Source of the DNA: Mycobacterium marinum
GTDB taxonomy: Bacteria > Actinomycetota > Actinomycetes > Mycobacteriales > Mycobacteriaceae
Length of the DNA stretch: 64,000 bases
Assembly: GCF_003391395.1 (NCBI RefSeq)
Contig: NZ_CP024190.1
Span: 1,674,001-1,738,000 of the forward strand
Direction of reading: 5' to 3'
The stretch's first letter is position 1. Each line of letters starts with the position of its first letter. Of the stretch, positions 44,234-52,040 are shown piece after piece. The position numbers were made by a program, and so were the translations under genes. The notes beneath the pieces were generated by a model that was not told where the DNA came from, made no database searches, and saw only the letters and a program-made list of their open reading frames with translations.

Positions 44234-44932
44234 ATGCCGATTTCCGCGGTGATTCGTCGTGCCGTGGTTCTCGCTGTGTGCCTCGTCGCATCGATTTCCG
44301 CGCCGTCGGCAGGTGCGGAGCCGGACGCCCAACCCCCGCCCGGTGCCGTGCCACCGGATGACGGGGCGGTGCCGCCTGGCACACCCGCCAAGATCACCAC
44401 CCCTGACGGCTGGGTCCTGGCCCTCGGCGCGAAAGACGAGAAACACGTTCCGGTGGCGCCGATGACCACCGCGATCTCGTCTCGGGAGTACCTCTCCAGC
44501 GGGATCTTCGGCGCTTCGCTAACCGGGCCGGAAACCCCGCGGGGCATCCTCGAGGTCGGCTACGAGATCGGCTGCGGCATCGACATGAGCACCTCCAACG
44601 GCTTCGTCATGGCCAATAGCGGCGGTGTCGCCCCCTCGATCGGCGCCGAACTACCCCTGGGGCCCGGCCAGCCGCCGATTCTCATTCCGCTGATAACCGG
44701 GCAATACAACAACGTGGTCAGTGTGGGGCTCAAGCCCGGGTTCGTCGTCGTGGTGCCAGTGGTCAGAAAAGAGTTCAAGGGGGCAAATCCCTGGATCATG
44801 ATCAGCGCCTTCCATCTCAAGATCGATGGGTGCGTTGGTCAATCGTTCGTCCGCTCGTACGCGACCCTGACCCGGATTACCGATGAATCCGACGTGGTGC
44901 TGTCCTACGTCGGCTCCACCAAGGCTGTCTGA
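44234..44932 (+). CDS. MspA-family porin-like protein
   Basis: 232 residues from the ATG at 44234. A signal peptide ends at SAPSAGA, followed by a Pro-rich segment and then an MspA-type beta-rich domain: VLEVGYEIGCGID-like text (GILEVGYEIGCGIDMS), TGQYNNVVSVGLKPGFVVVVPV and a C-terminal SYATLTRITDESDVVLSYVG. MspA octamers form outer-membrane pores in fast growers; slow growers mostly keep distant relatives, and this one lengthens the N-terminus with Pro-rich sequence. Two Cys (GCGID, DGCVGQ) may form a disulfide. Pore activity is not proven. Confidence 0.82.
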   Translation: MPISAVIRRAVVLAVCLVASISAPSAGAEPDAQPPPGAVPPDDGAVPPGTPAKITTPDGWVLALGAKDEKHVPVAPMTTAISSREYLSSGIFGASLTGPETPRGILEVGYEIGCGIDMSTSNGFVMANSGGVAPSIGAELPLGPGQPPILIPLITGQYNNVVSVGLKPGFVVVVPVVRKEFKGANPWIMISAFHLKIDGCVGQSFVRSYATLTRITDESDVVLSYVGSTKAV

Positions 44933-44955
44933 TTGCGCTGTCCTCGGAGCCCCTG

Positions 44956-45822
44956 CTACGCCGGTGCGGCGGGCTCGATCAGAAGTGTCGGCACGCCGCA
45001 CGTACCGTCCTTCACGCTGACCACGCGGGTGCCCGGCTTGCGTCCGACCCGAACCTCGGAGACGTCGAACCCGGCTTCGGCGAGGCGCCTGCGCGCGGCA
45101 TCGGCGTCGGGGACGCGCCAGGACAGCCCCCACACCTGATCGGTTCGGGCTGGAAGCCGCGCGTCGCTCAGTGACTGCGCGATCTCGACGGTGACTCCGC
45201 CCACGCGCAGGAACACCAGCCGCATGCCCCAGTCGGCAAAGCTGCGGTCCAGCGCGAGGCGCAGGCCGAGCCGGTCGCGGTAGAGCGTGATTGCGGCATC
45301 GGCGTCGGACGTCTTGACCACGACGTGATCGATCCCGGTGACCACCGCCTCCGGGGACCCGACTAGTGCGGCCTCGGCAAGGCGATCCGGCGACTCGTGC
45401 TCGATCGCGATCATCAACACGGCCCGGGTGCGGGTCTCCGGTAACAGCGCGCTACGCCAGCGCCGCACCTGTCCGGTTTCGGAGTCGCGGCCGAGGCCGG
45501 GGGACACCGGCGAGGGCTCGAGCCCGTTTGCGGCGAGCCGCGCATGCGCCGTGTCGAGATCAGCCGTCGCGAATGCGAGCCCGATCGGGCCCTCGCCGCG
45601 TTCATCGAGCTGTGCGGTGACCCGCTGCCCGAACGGCCCATCGCCGCGCGGCGTGATCAGCTCGAGGTAGGTGTTGTCGAGCCGGAACAGCGCATTCGCC
45701 GTGCCCCAGCCGGGATGATCTCCGCGCCACGAGGGGCTGCGGGACAACAGCGTGGCGTAGCGCCGCGTGGCGTCGTCGAGGTCGCGCACGGCGAGGATGA
45801 CATGGTCGAGCGCGTCGAACAC
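44956..45822 (-). CDS. VOC superfamily protein with two glyoxalase-like domains
   Basis: 288 residues with tandem vicinal-oxygen-chelate domains. Domain 1 begins LDHVILAVRDLDDATRRYATLL, domain 2 begins GIDHVVVKTSDADAAITLYRDRLGL. Putative metal ligands are His in LDHV/IDHV and Glu in LELITPRG and VEIAQSL. Substrate unknown: dioxygenase, isomerase or resistance-type activities are possible. It is convergent with the MspA-family gene (24-bp gap). Confidence 0.85.
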   Translation of the reverse strand: MFDALDHVILAVRDLDDATRRYATLLSRSPSWRGDHPGWGTANALFRLDNTYLELITPRGDGPFGQRVTAQLDERGEGPIGLAFATADLDTAHARLAANGLEPSPVSPGLGRDSETGQVRRWRSALLPETRTRAVLMIAIEHESPDRLAEAALVGSPEAVVTGIDHVVVKTSDADAAITLYRDRLGLRLALDRSFADWGMRLVFLRVGGVTVEIAQSLSDARLPARTDQVWGLSWRVPDADAARRRLAEAGFDVSEVRVGRKPGTRVVSVKDGTCGVPTLLIEPAAPA

Positions 45823-45888
45823 ATGCCCAGCATGCCTGATCGCCCTGGGGGCGCGATCCGCCGGGTTGGCCCGGCGGGGTAGGGCCCG

Positions 45889-46575
45889 CTAACCCCCGCT
45901 CTCGCGGGCCTTGATCGCGTCTTGGGATATATAGACGTCGAATTCGCCGGGTGCGGCGATGACAGCGTTGCCGTAGGCCGAGCGCACGAATGGCTTGGTC
46001 CACCACTTGCCGCCGCGCATTTCGGCGAAGAAGTTCCCGTCACCGCCGTTGAGGAAGATCTGGTGCTGTGTCGGTGAAACACCGTCCAGGCGTTCACCAA
46101 ACAGGCGGGTCACCTTGTAACCGGAATGCATGCCCAAGATATTGACCCAATGGTGAAGCTCGACGATGTCGGCTTGCAGCACCCACATGTCACCTTCGAG
46201 CTGATAGGTGTGGCGGCTATATGCCTTGCCGGCATCGTCGTAGAGGGTGAGATCCACGTTGAGTTCATGCGCGGAGTTGCTGACCTGCGTCGCCACCACG
46301 TGGGCAGCCTTGACTTCGCCGGTCAACCCCAAATACGTCTGTACCAGCGTGGCAAACCAGAGCATCAGTAGCGAAACAACCAGCAGTGAAACGCCGGTGA
46401 CCGCTCGCCCGGGCCGGAATCGCAGTCGGCGCCCCCGCGTCGGCGCTCCCGAGCTGTCGCCGGAATGCACCTTCGGACGTCGCCCGACCACCGCTGACAG
46501 CAACATCACCACAGCGGCGACGGCGATACCCGCCAGCACAATCTGCGCCAGGCCGAACTGGTGGGGGAAGTTCAT
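45889..46575 (-). CDS. Two-helix membrane protein with extracytoplasmic domain
   Basis: 228 residues. Transmembrane helices are FGLAQIVLAGIAVAAVVMLL (N-terminal) and AVTGVSLLVVSLLMLWFATL (about 57-77). The remaining 150 residues (YQLEGDMWVLQADIVELHHW ... GEFDVYISQD) are probably outside the membrane. Similar actinobacterial proteins are loosely annotated as transporters without evidence; I do not assign a function. Confidence 0.7.
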   Translation of the reverse strand: MNFPHQFGLAQIVLAGIAVAAVVMLLSAVVGRRPKVHSGDSSGAPTRGRRLRFRPGRAVTGVSLLVVSLLMLWFATLVQTYLGLTGEVKAAHVVATQVSNSAHELNVDLTLYDDAGKAYSRHTYQLEGDMWVLQADIVELHHWVNILGMHSGYKVTRLFGERLDGVSPTQHQIFLNGGDGNFFAEMRGGKWWTKPFVRSAYGNAVIAAPGEFDVYISQDAIKARESGG

Positions 46576-46617
46576 ATCCGTAGTTGTACCCGCTGAGCCT
46601 CAATGCGAAGCCACGGC

Positions 46618-47235
46618 CTAGGGGTGTTCGCTGATCGCCCGCACCAGTCGTTGGCGACCGCTGGGGGTGAGCCCGATGTCTCGAGTGCCTTGCCAGGTCT
46701 CGATATCGGCCAGAGTCTCTTCGCACCAACGCAGTAGCAGATTGTTGAAGTCAGAGTAGAAGGACACGAGGCGTTCGTTGAGGTGCAGTCGCTGCGGGAA
46801 CGGTCCTCCCGTCGCGAGCAGCTCCGCCACCAGCGGTAGACCTTCGGCGCGTAGCGTGCGCGCTTGCCGTGCTGTCGCTTCGACCGCGGCGCGCAGATCG
46901 TCCATGTTTCCTTGGTCGGCGAGCATGACCCGAAGCAGTCCCTCGATTTCGAGCGTCGGCGGTGCCGGCTCCGTGCCGAGCCAGGCCTGTAGCGCGGCGC
47001 GGCCAGCGGGAGTGATCGTGTAGCGGGTGCGCCGCCGCCGCCCGCCCTCCACGTGCGCTTCGGCATGTCCGCGTTCGACCAGACGCTTGAGCTCCGCGTA
47101 CAGGTGCCGCTCCGACCGGGGCCAAAACCAGTGCAGACTCCGCTTCGACTGGGCTACCAGCTCGTATGCCGTCCAGGGTTGTACGCCCAGCAATCCGAGG
47201 ACTGCGAAAGAACTGGCAGTTGGTTGAGGCGTCAT
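46618..47235 (-). CDS. PadR-family transcriptional regulator
   Basis: 205 residues. The N-terminal winged helix has the PadR pattern ASSFAVLGLLGVQPWTAYEL ... SERHLYAELKRLVERGHAEA ... RTRYTITPAGRAALQAWL, followed by a C-terminal helical dimerisation domain. The ATG at 47235 fits this start; longer frames overlap the operator region. It is divergent from the DinB-like gene with three operator half-sites between them, so it probably represses itself and that gene. Confidence 0.88.
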   Translation of the reverse strand: MTPQPTASSFAVLGLLGVQPWTAYELVAQSKRSLHWFWPRSERHLYAELKRLVERGHAEAHVEGGRRRRTRYTITPAGRAALQAWLGTEPAPPTLEIEGLLRVMLADQGNMDDLRAAVEATARQARTLRAEGLPLVAELLATGGPFPQRLHLNERLVSFYSDFNNLLLRWCEETLADIETWQGTRDIGLTPSGRQRLVRAISEHP

Positions 47236-47256
47236 GCTATTGACAGTACCGCATGC

Positions 47257-47285
47257 TGCAGTAAATAATACTGCACTATGCAGTA
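47257..47285. promoter_or_regulatory. Palindromic operator of the PadR regulator
   Basis: TGCAGTA (47257-47263) and TACTGCA (47269-47275) form a perfect inverted repeat with a 5-bp spacer, and a third TGCAGTA copy follows at 47279-47285. They lie between the two divergent starts, 24 bp before the DinB-like gene. Confidence 0.75.
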
Positions 47286-47309
47286 ACGCCCTCCCGCAAG
47301 GAGATCGTG

Positions 47310-48131
47310 ATGAACGCAGCCGAGTGCATCGCCCTTGTCGACACCTCCCGAGATGAGTTACGAGATCGAATTTCGCTGGCACACCAGCGATTTGATCGCC
47401 TCATTCGCACCGCGGACCCGCTGGCCCGACCGCCGGGCCACGATTGGACCGTGCAGCAGATCGCGGCCCATGTGCTGACACTGGCGCACCGCTATCACCA
47501 GATCGCGCGGGGGCGTGACTATCGGCACGCGGGCAGCGCAAGCGCCGTCGCCGCACTCAATCAGTCCGAGCTGGAGGCGGCGCTGGCCCCGGTGTCCGAG
47601 CTCGCCGATCAGCTTCAGGCACTGCTTCCGGAGATCGACGCCTTCTTCGACGCGAACAGCGACGACCGGCTGACCATCCCGTTTCATGGCTGCGGCTTCA
47701 TGTCGACCAACACCGCGCAGACCAACTTGCTGGGTGAATTCCTTCTGCACGGCCAGGATGTCGCGCAAGCGGTAAAGCTGCCCTGGGACCTACCCGAACG
47801 CGACATGGCGCTGATACTGCGGGGGGCAAGGGAGATGGTGCCCATCTACCTACGCCCTGGGGTGGGCGCCAACGTCGACATTTGTGTGGCCTTCCAGGTC
47901 CCCGCGGCGCGCCCGTATCTCATCCATATTCACGACGGAACCGCCGAGATGCGCGAACGCCGGCCTGAGGACCGCCCCGACGCGGTGTTGCAGGCACCCG
48001 CGTCGACCATGACTCAGCTGCTCTATCAACGCATCGGGCAGTTCGCCGCCGTCCGCCGCGGTCTATGGCTGACCGGTGGCCGGCGGCCCTGGGTGGCCCT
48101 CAAACTCATGACGTACTTCGAACGGGCCTGA
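47310..48131 (+). CDS. DinB-like maleylpyruvate isomerase family protein
   Basis: 273 residues from ATG 47310, 6 nt after AAGGAG. The N-terminal bundle has HDWTVQQIAAHVLTLAHRY (metal His candidate), and a second ligand region GEFLLHGQDVAQAV, as in mycothiol-dependent DinB proteins. The C-terminal part resembles an SCP2-like segment. Divergent from the PadR gene and probably its target; the compound it handles is unknown. Confidence 0.8.
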   Translation: MNAAECIALVDTSRDELRDRISLAHQRFDRLIRTADPLARPPGHDWTVQQIAAHVLTLAHRYHQIARGRDYRHAGSASAVAALNQSELEAALAPVSELADQLQALLPEIDAFFDANSDDRLTIPFHGCGFMSTNTAQTNLLGEFLLHGQDVAQAVKLPWDLPERDMALILRGAREMVPIYLRPGVGANVDICVAFQVPAARPYLIHIHDGTAEMRERRPEDRPDAVLQAPASTMTQLLYQRIGQFAAVRRGLWLTGGRRPWVALKLMTYFERA

Positions 48132-48852
48132 CCCGCCCCGCGCACCATCAATGGTCCGCGGCGCAGGTCAGGGGACATCAGGAACATTTACCAGACAGAT
48201 CATTTGCCAGCCCATATACGGCATTTGTCTGCTCTTCCATGTAATCGAAGCTGCCCCAAGTGCCCGCCTCTGGCCAAGCCAGGCTGGTCGAGCCGTCATT
48301 CAAATAGTAGAGCCCTTCGACCGATTTCTGCAGATTGTTTGAAGCACGGTCGAGCCTGCCGACAAGAGGTTCTAAACCGGGGACGTTGTGGTCGGCATTG
48401 AGATCCTGAAGGCGCAAAATGCCTTAACGTATTGTGCTTAATTGTATTGTGGCATCCCGCCGCTGCCATCCGCCGGATAAGTACGGCGAACTGATTATCC
48501 TGCGTGCCTCGTTGATTCCGGGCGGCACTTGGTTGTCGAGAATATTGCGAATTTGATCGGGCACTGCACAAGGAACTCCTGCGGCGCGATATTTCTGGCG
48601 CGGTTCTAACGGGTTGCAGTTACCCTGTAAATGCCTTTTACTAATTTTTTGAGTCAGATTTGCCTTGTCCGAATTTAGTTGAATTCTCGCCGGTTAGAGC
48701 GTATTCGATATGAGCACACCGCAGCGTGTTCCGCGCCGGCCGGTAGCCCCCCCGTGTCCCCTCGCGCCTGCGCATTAGAGCCCTCTCGAAGGCGCCGAAG
48801 ATGTACGTTGCTGCAAAGGGGCCGCTGAAGTGCTGATCGAGGGGGACCGCTA
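48132..48852. other. AT-richer interval before lipY, with a possible gene fragment
   Basis: On the minus strand 48178-48417 encodes 79 residues ending YGLANDLSGKC with a coherent amino-acid composition (RLDRASNNLQKSVEGLYYL); it has no ATG start and no upstream continuation, so it looks like a truncated gene end. The rest (48420-48700) is AT-rich for this genome, compatible with foreign or regulatory DNA. Confidence 0.45.
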
Positions 48853-50490
48853 GTGAGTTTCTGGATGTGGCCGCCCGAGGTGAATTCGGTGCTGCTGCTT
48901 GATGGGCCGGGGCCGGGGCCGATGCTGGAAGCGGCCGCCGCCTGGGACGGGATCGGTACCGAGCTGAGCTCCGCGGCCTCCGCATTTGGCTCGGTGACCT
49001 CAGAGCTGGCTGGCCAGGCCTGGCAAGGCCCGGCATCGGCGTCGATGCGGGCCGCGGCGGTCCGATACGTGGAATGGCTGGGGGGCACCGCCGCTCAAGC
49101 CGAGCAGTCGGCAACCCAAGCCCGGGCGGCGGCCGTCGCATATGAGGCGGCACTGGCAACCATCGTGGACCCCGGATTGATCGTGGCCAACCGCGGGCAG
49201 CTGCTGTCGCTGGTGTTCTCGAACCTGTTCGGCCAGAATGCGCCGGCGATCGCGGCCGCTGAGGCCGCGTATGAACAGATGTGGGCTCAGGATGTCGCGG
49301 CGATGGGTGGCTACTACTCCAGCGCGTCGGCGACGGTCGCGGCGCTGGGGCCGTGGGCCCAAGCGCTGGAGAATCTGCCAGGCGAATTCGCCCGAGCCCT
49401 GGACAACGGTCTTGTCCTGGTCGAGCAGCAGATCGAACAGGCCGCCACAACATTGGCCACCGAATTCACCCAGGTGTCCAACACGCTGTTCACCACGATC
49501 TTTGGGGCGCCGGCCGATCCTCCCTTCGCGGCATCGCAGACCGGGACATTTACCGGCACCCCGTCGCTGATAACCAGATTTGAAAATACTGCGCTGTTGC
49601 CGCTAAAGCCACTGCTGAGTGTGTCCGGGCTCGACAGTCAAATTGCGGTTCCCGGCAACCCGCTGCTGGCGTTGGTTGCCAGCGACATCCCGCCGCTGTC
49701 GTGGTTTATCGGCAATTCCCCGCCGCCGCTGTTGAACTTGCTACTGGGCGAAACGGTGCAGTACAGCACATATGGCGGGATGAGCGTCGTGCAGATCACG
49801 CCGGCTCAACCAACCGGGGACTACGTGGTCGCCATTCACGGTGGCGCATTTATCTTTCCGCCCTCTTTTCTGCACTGGATCAATTATTCGGTGATGGCCC
49901 ACCAGACCGGCGCGACCGTTCAGGTGCCGATCTACCCGTTGCTACAAGAAGGGGGTACGGCCGGCACCGTGGTACCGGCGATGGCCGGCCTCATCTCAAA
50001 CCAGATCATGCAACATGGTGCCGCCAACGTCAGCGTGATCGGCGACTCCGCGGGCGGCAACCTGGCGCTGAGCGCGGTCGAATACATGGCGAGCCAGGGG
50101 AGCCAAGTGCCGTCGTCGATGGTTTTGCTGTCGCCATGGCTGGACCTTGGGATGACCAATCCAAATATTGCTTTCGTCCAGGACCCGCTGCTCCCGTTCG
50201 GGCCCGCACAACAGATCGGCAAGGCGTGGGCGGGCAATCTTGCCGTGACCGACCCGATGGTGAGTCCGCTATACGGGTCGCTGAGCGGACTTCCGCCCAC
50301 CTACGTCTACGCGGGCTCGCAGGAGATCCTCGCCCCGGACGTGCTCGTCCTGCAGCAAGAAGCCGCAGCCATCGGAGCCCCGTTCAACTTCGTGTTGGCC
50401 CATGGCCAGATTCACGACTGGGTGTTGCTGACGCTGGACGGTCCGAGATACCTCGCGCAGATCAACCAGGAACTCGGCATCGCGGCCTGA
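48853..50490 (+). CDS. lipY: PPE-type LipY triacylglycerol lipase
   Basis: 545 residues. The first 180 are a PPE domain (MSFWMWPPEVNS, QAWQGP at 56-61, ANRGQLLSLVFSNLFGQNAP). A linker leads to the lipase, which matches M. tuberculosis LipY: KPLLSVSGLDSQIAVPGNP, PPLSWFIGNSPPPLLN, oxyanion HGGAF (329-333), nucleophile Ser399 in GDSAGG, and catalytic His521 in HDW; the acid is E491 or D496. LipY degrades stored triacylglycerol. The M. tuberculosis enzyme carries a PE domain instead; a PPE form is known from M. marinum. GTG start after GAGGGGG. Confidence 0.92.
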   Translation: MSFWMWPPEVNSVLLLDGPGPGPMLEAAAAWDGIGTELSSAASAFGSVTSELAGQAWQGPASASMRAAAVRYVEWLGGTAAQAEQSATQARAAAVAYEAALATIVDPGLIVANRGQLLSLVFSNLFGQNAPAIAAAEAAYEQMWAQDVAAMGGYYSSASATVAALGPWAQALENLPGEFARALDNGLVLVEQQIEQAATTLATEFTQVSNTLFTTIFGAPADPPFAASQTGTFTGTPSLITRFENTALLPLKPLLSVSGLDSQIAVPGNPLLALVASDIPPLSWFIGNSPPPLLNLLLGETVQYSTYGGMSVVQITPAQPTGDYVVAIHGGAFIFPPSFLHWINYSVMAHQTGATVQVPIYPLLQEGGTAGTVVPAMAGLISNQIMQHGAANVSVIGDSAGGNLALSAVEYMASQGSQVPSSMVLLSPWLDLGMTNPNIAFVQDPLLPFGPAQQIGKAWAGNLAVTDPMVSPLYGSLSGLPPTYVYAGSQEILAPDVLVLQQEAAAIGAPFNFVLAHGQIHDWVLLTLDGPRYLAQINQELGIAA

Positions 50491-50557
50491 GTGCGGGATG
50501 CGCCGTCGACTGCTGCCGCTGCCGCTGATGCCGGCGCCATCGAACAGAATTGAACCC

Positions 50558-51520
50558 ATGGCTCCCACTTCGGTGTCGAACGCCCGGATCGAGAAGGCAG
50601 TCCTCGACGCACACGAGAAGCAGAAGAACAAGCACGGCGGCAAGAACGCCGACTACATTCCGATTCTGGCGCAGGTGCCCTCAACCCTATTCGGAGTGTC
50701 CGTCGCTACCGTCGACGGACAGGTCTTCACCGCGGGTGATGCGGGGTACGAGTTTGCGCTTGAATCGATCTCGAAGATCTTCACTCTTGCGCTGGTGATC
50801 GAACAACGCGGTCCCCGAGAGCTGCGCCTCAAGGTTGGCGCGGACCCAACCGGTGAGGCGTTCAACTCGGTGCTGGCGCTCGAGCTGCACAACGACAAAC
50901 CGATGTCGCCGCTTGTCAATGCCGGCGCGATATCGACGACCAGCCTGGTGGACGCCGTTGGTCCCGAGGACCGCTGGCGCCAGATCGTCGGGGCGCAAAG
51001 CGATTTCGCGGGACGTCAGATCTCGATCAGCGAGGAGATCAACGCCTCCGAGCAGGCCACCAACTTTCACAATCGCGCCATCGCCTGGCTTCTGCGCGGC
51101 AGCGGATACATCTACTGCGACCCGATGGAAGCCTGCGACATCTACACCCGCCAGTGCTCAACGTTGGTCACGACGGCGGACCTGGCTGTGATGGGGGCGA
51201 CGCTGGCCAACGGCGGGACGAATCCGATCACCGGCAAGCGGGTGATCGCACGCAAGAATGTTCCGCATGTGCTCGCCGAGATGACGATGGAAGGTGTCTA
51301 CACCCGCTCGGGCGACTGGGCCTATACGGTCGGGTTGCCCGCCAAGAGCGGCGTAGGCGGCGGGCTGGTCGCCGTCGCGCCGGGGCAGCTGGCGATAGCG
51401 GCCTTCTCGCCGCCGCTGGACAAGGTGGGCAACAGCGTTCGCGCCCAAGCCGCGGTGGCCCAGATCGCCGACACCCTGCAACTCGGGCTGTTCAACGTTC
51501 CCGGCGAGGAAGACGAATAG
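50558..51520 (+). CDS. glsA: Glutaminase
   Basis: 320 residues. The serine-dependent glutaminase family is recognised by the SxxK pair in ESISKIF (S70, K73), and by NAGAIST, NHNFHNRA-like NFHNRAIAW and GVYTRSGDWAY with PAKSGVGGGL, all near-invariant in the family. It hydrolyses glutamine to glutamate and ammonia. The ATG at 50558 gives the standard length. It lies 67 bp after lipY. Confidence 0.94.
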   Translation: MAPTSVSNARIEKAVLDAHEKQKNKHGGKNADYIPILAQVPSTLFGVSVATVDGQVFTAGDAGYEFALESISKIFTLALVIEQRGPRELRLKVGADPTGEAFNSVLALELHNDKPMSPLVNAGAISTTSLVDAVGPEDRWRQIVGAQSDFAGRQISISEEINASEQATNFHNRAIAWLLRGSGYIYCDPMEACDIYTRQCSTLVTTADLAVMGATLANGGTNPITGKRVIARKNVPHVLAEMTMEGVYTRSGDWAYTVGLPAKSGVGGGLVAVAPGQLAIAAFSPPLDKVGNSVRAQAAVAQIADTLQLGLFNVPGEEDE

Positions 51521-51563
51521 GGGACTCGGCTCGGCCGCCCAAACCGCGGGCAGTGCCGAGATG

Positions 51564-51577
51564 GGGACCTTCGGCCG
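51564..51577 (+). promoter_or_regulatory. DosR-type box upstream of the PNPOx-like gene
   Basis: GGGACCTTCGGCCG matches GGGACYWWNGNCCC at every position except the last. It lies 36 bp before the ATG at 51614, a usual spacing for a DosR-activated promoter. A second, weak GGGAC lies at 51522. Confidence 0.6.
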
Positions 51578-51613
51578 TGGCGGTGACCGGTGCGTGCCGA
51601 CGAGAATCGCGTG

Positions 51614-52036
51614 ATGGCCCAACGTGAGCTCGAAGAACTCTCCGACGCCGAATGCTTTGAGCTGCTCGCTACCGGGCGGGTCGGCCGACTGGTGTGCCAA
51701 GACGACCTCGGACCGCTCGCCGTTCCCGTCAACTACGCGATGGCCGGACACGACATCGTCGTCCGAGTTGAGGGCGGCGCGAAACAAGCGGCGATGGCCC
51801 AACCGATGCTGGCTTTCGAGGTCGACCATGTCGACGAGGGCCAGCAGTCGGCATGGAGTGTCCTGGTGCGCGGTCCCGGGGCTGAGGTCGACATGGAACA
51901 GATTCCGGCGCTACTGCGAGAGATGGATGGCCACTTCCCCAAGCCGTGGGCGCTCGGCATCCACAACGTCTGGCTTCGGATTGTGCCCACAACCATCACC
52001 GGGCGGCGGCTCGGCGGGCAGCGTCGGTCGTGGTGA
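51614..52036 (+). CDS. PNPOx-like split-barrel protein, probable DosR regulon member
   Basis: 140 residues: MAQRELEELSDAECFELLATG, then GRLVCQDDLGPLAVPVNYAM, FEVDHVDE, GWSVLVRG-type text (AWSVLVRGPGAEV) and a C-terminal RIVPTTITGRRL. This is the small flavin/F420-binding fold, paralogous to the protein at 22.9 kb. ATG 51614 is chosen; GTG 51590 is possible. The DosR-type box upstream supports hypoxic induction. It converges with the PPE-MPTR gene (4-bp gap). Confidence 0.85.
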   Translation: MAQRELEELSDAECFELLATGRVGRLVCQDDLGPLAVPVNYAMAGHDIVVRVEGGAKQAAMAQPMLAFEVDHVDEGQQSAWSVLVRGPGAEVDMEQIPALLREMDGHFPKPWALGIHNVWLRIVPTTITGRRLGGQRRSW

Positions 52037-52040
52037 CCTG

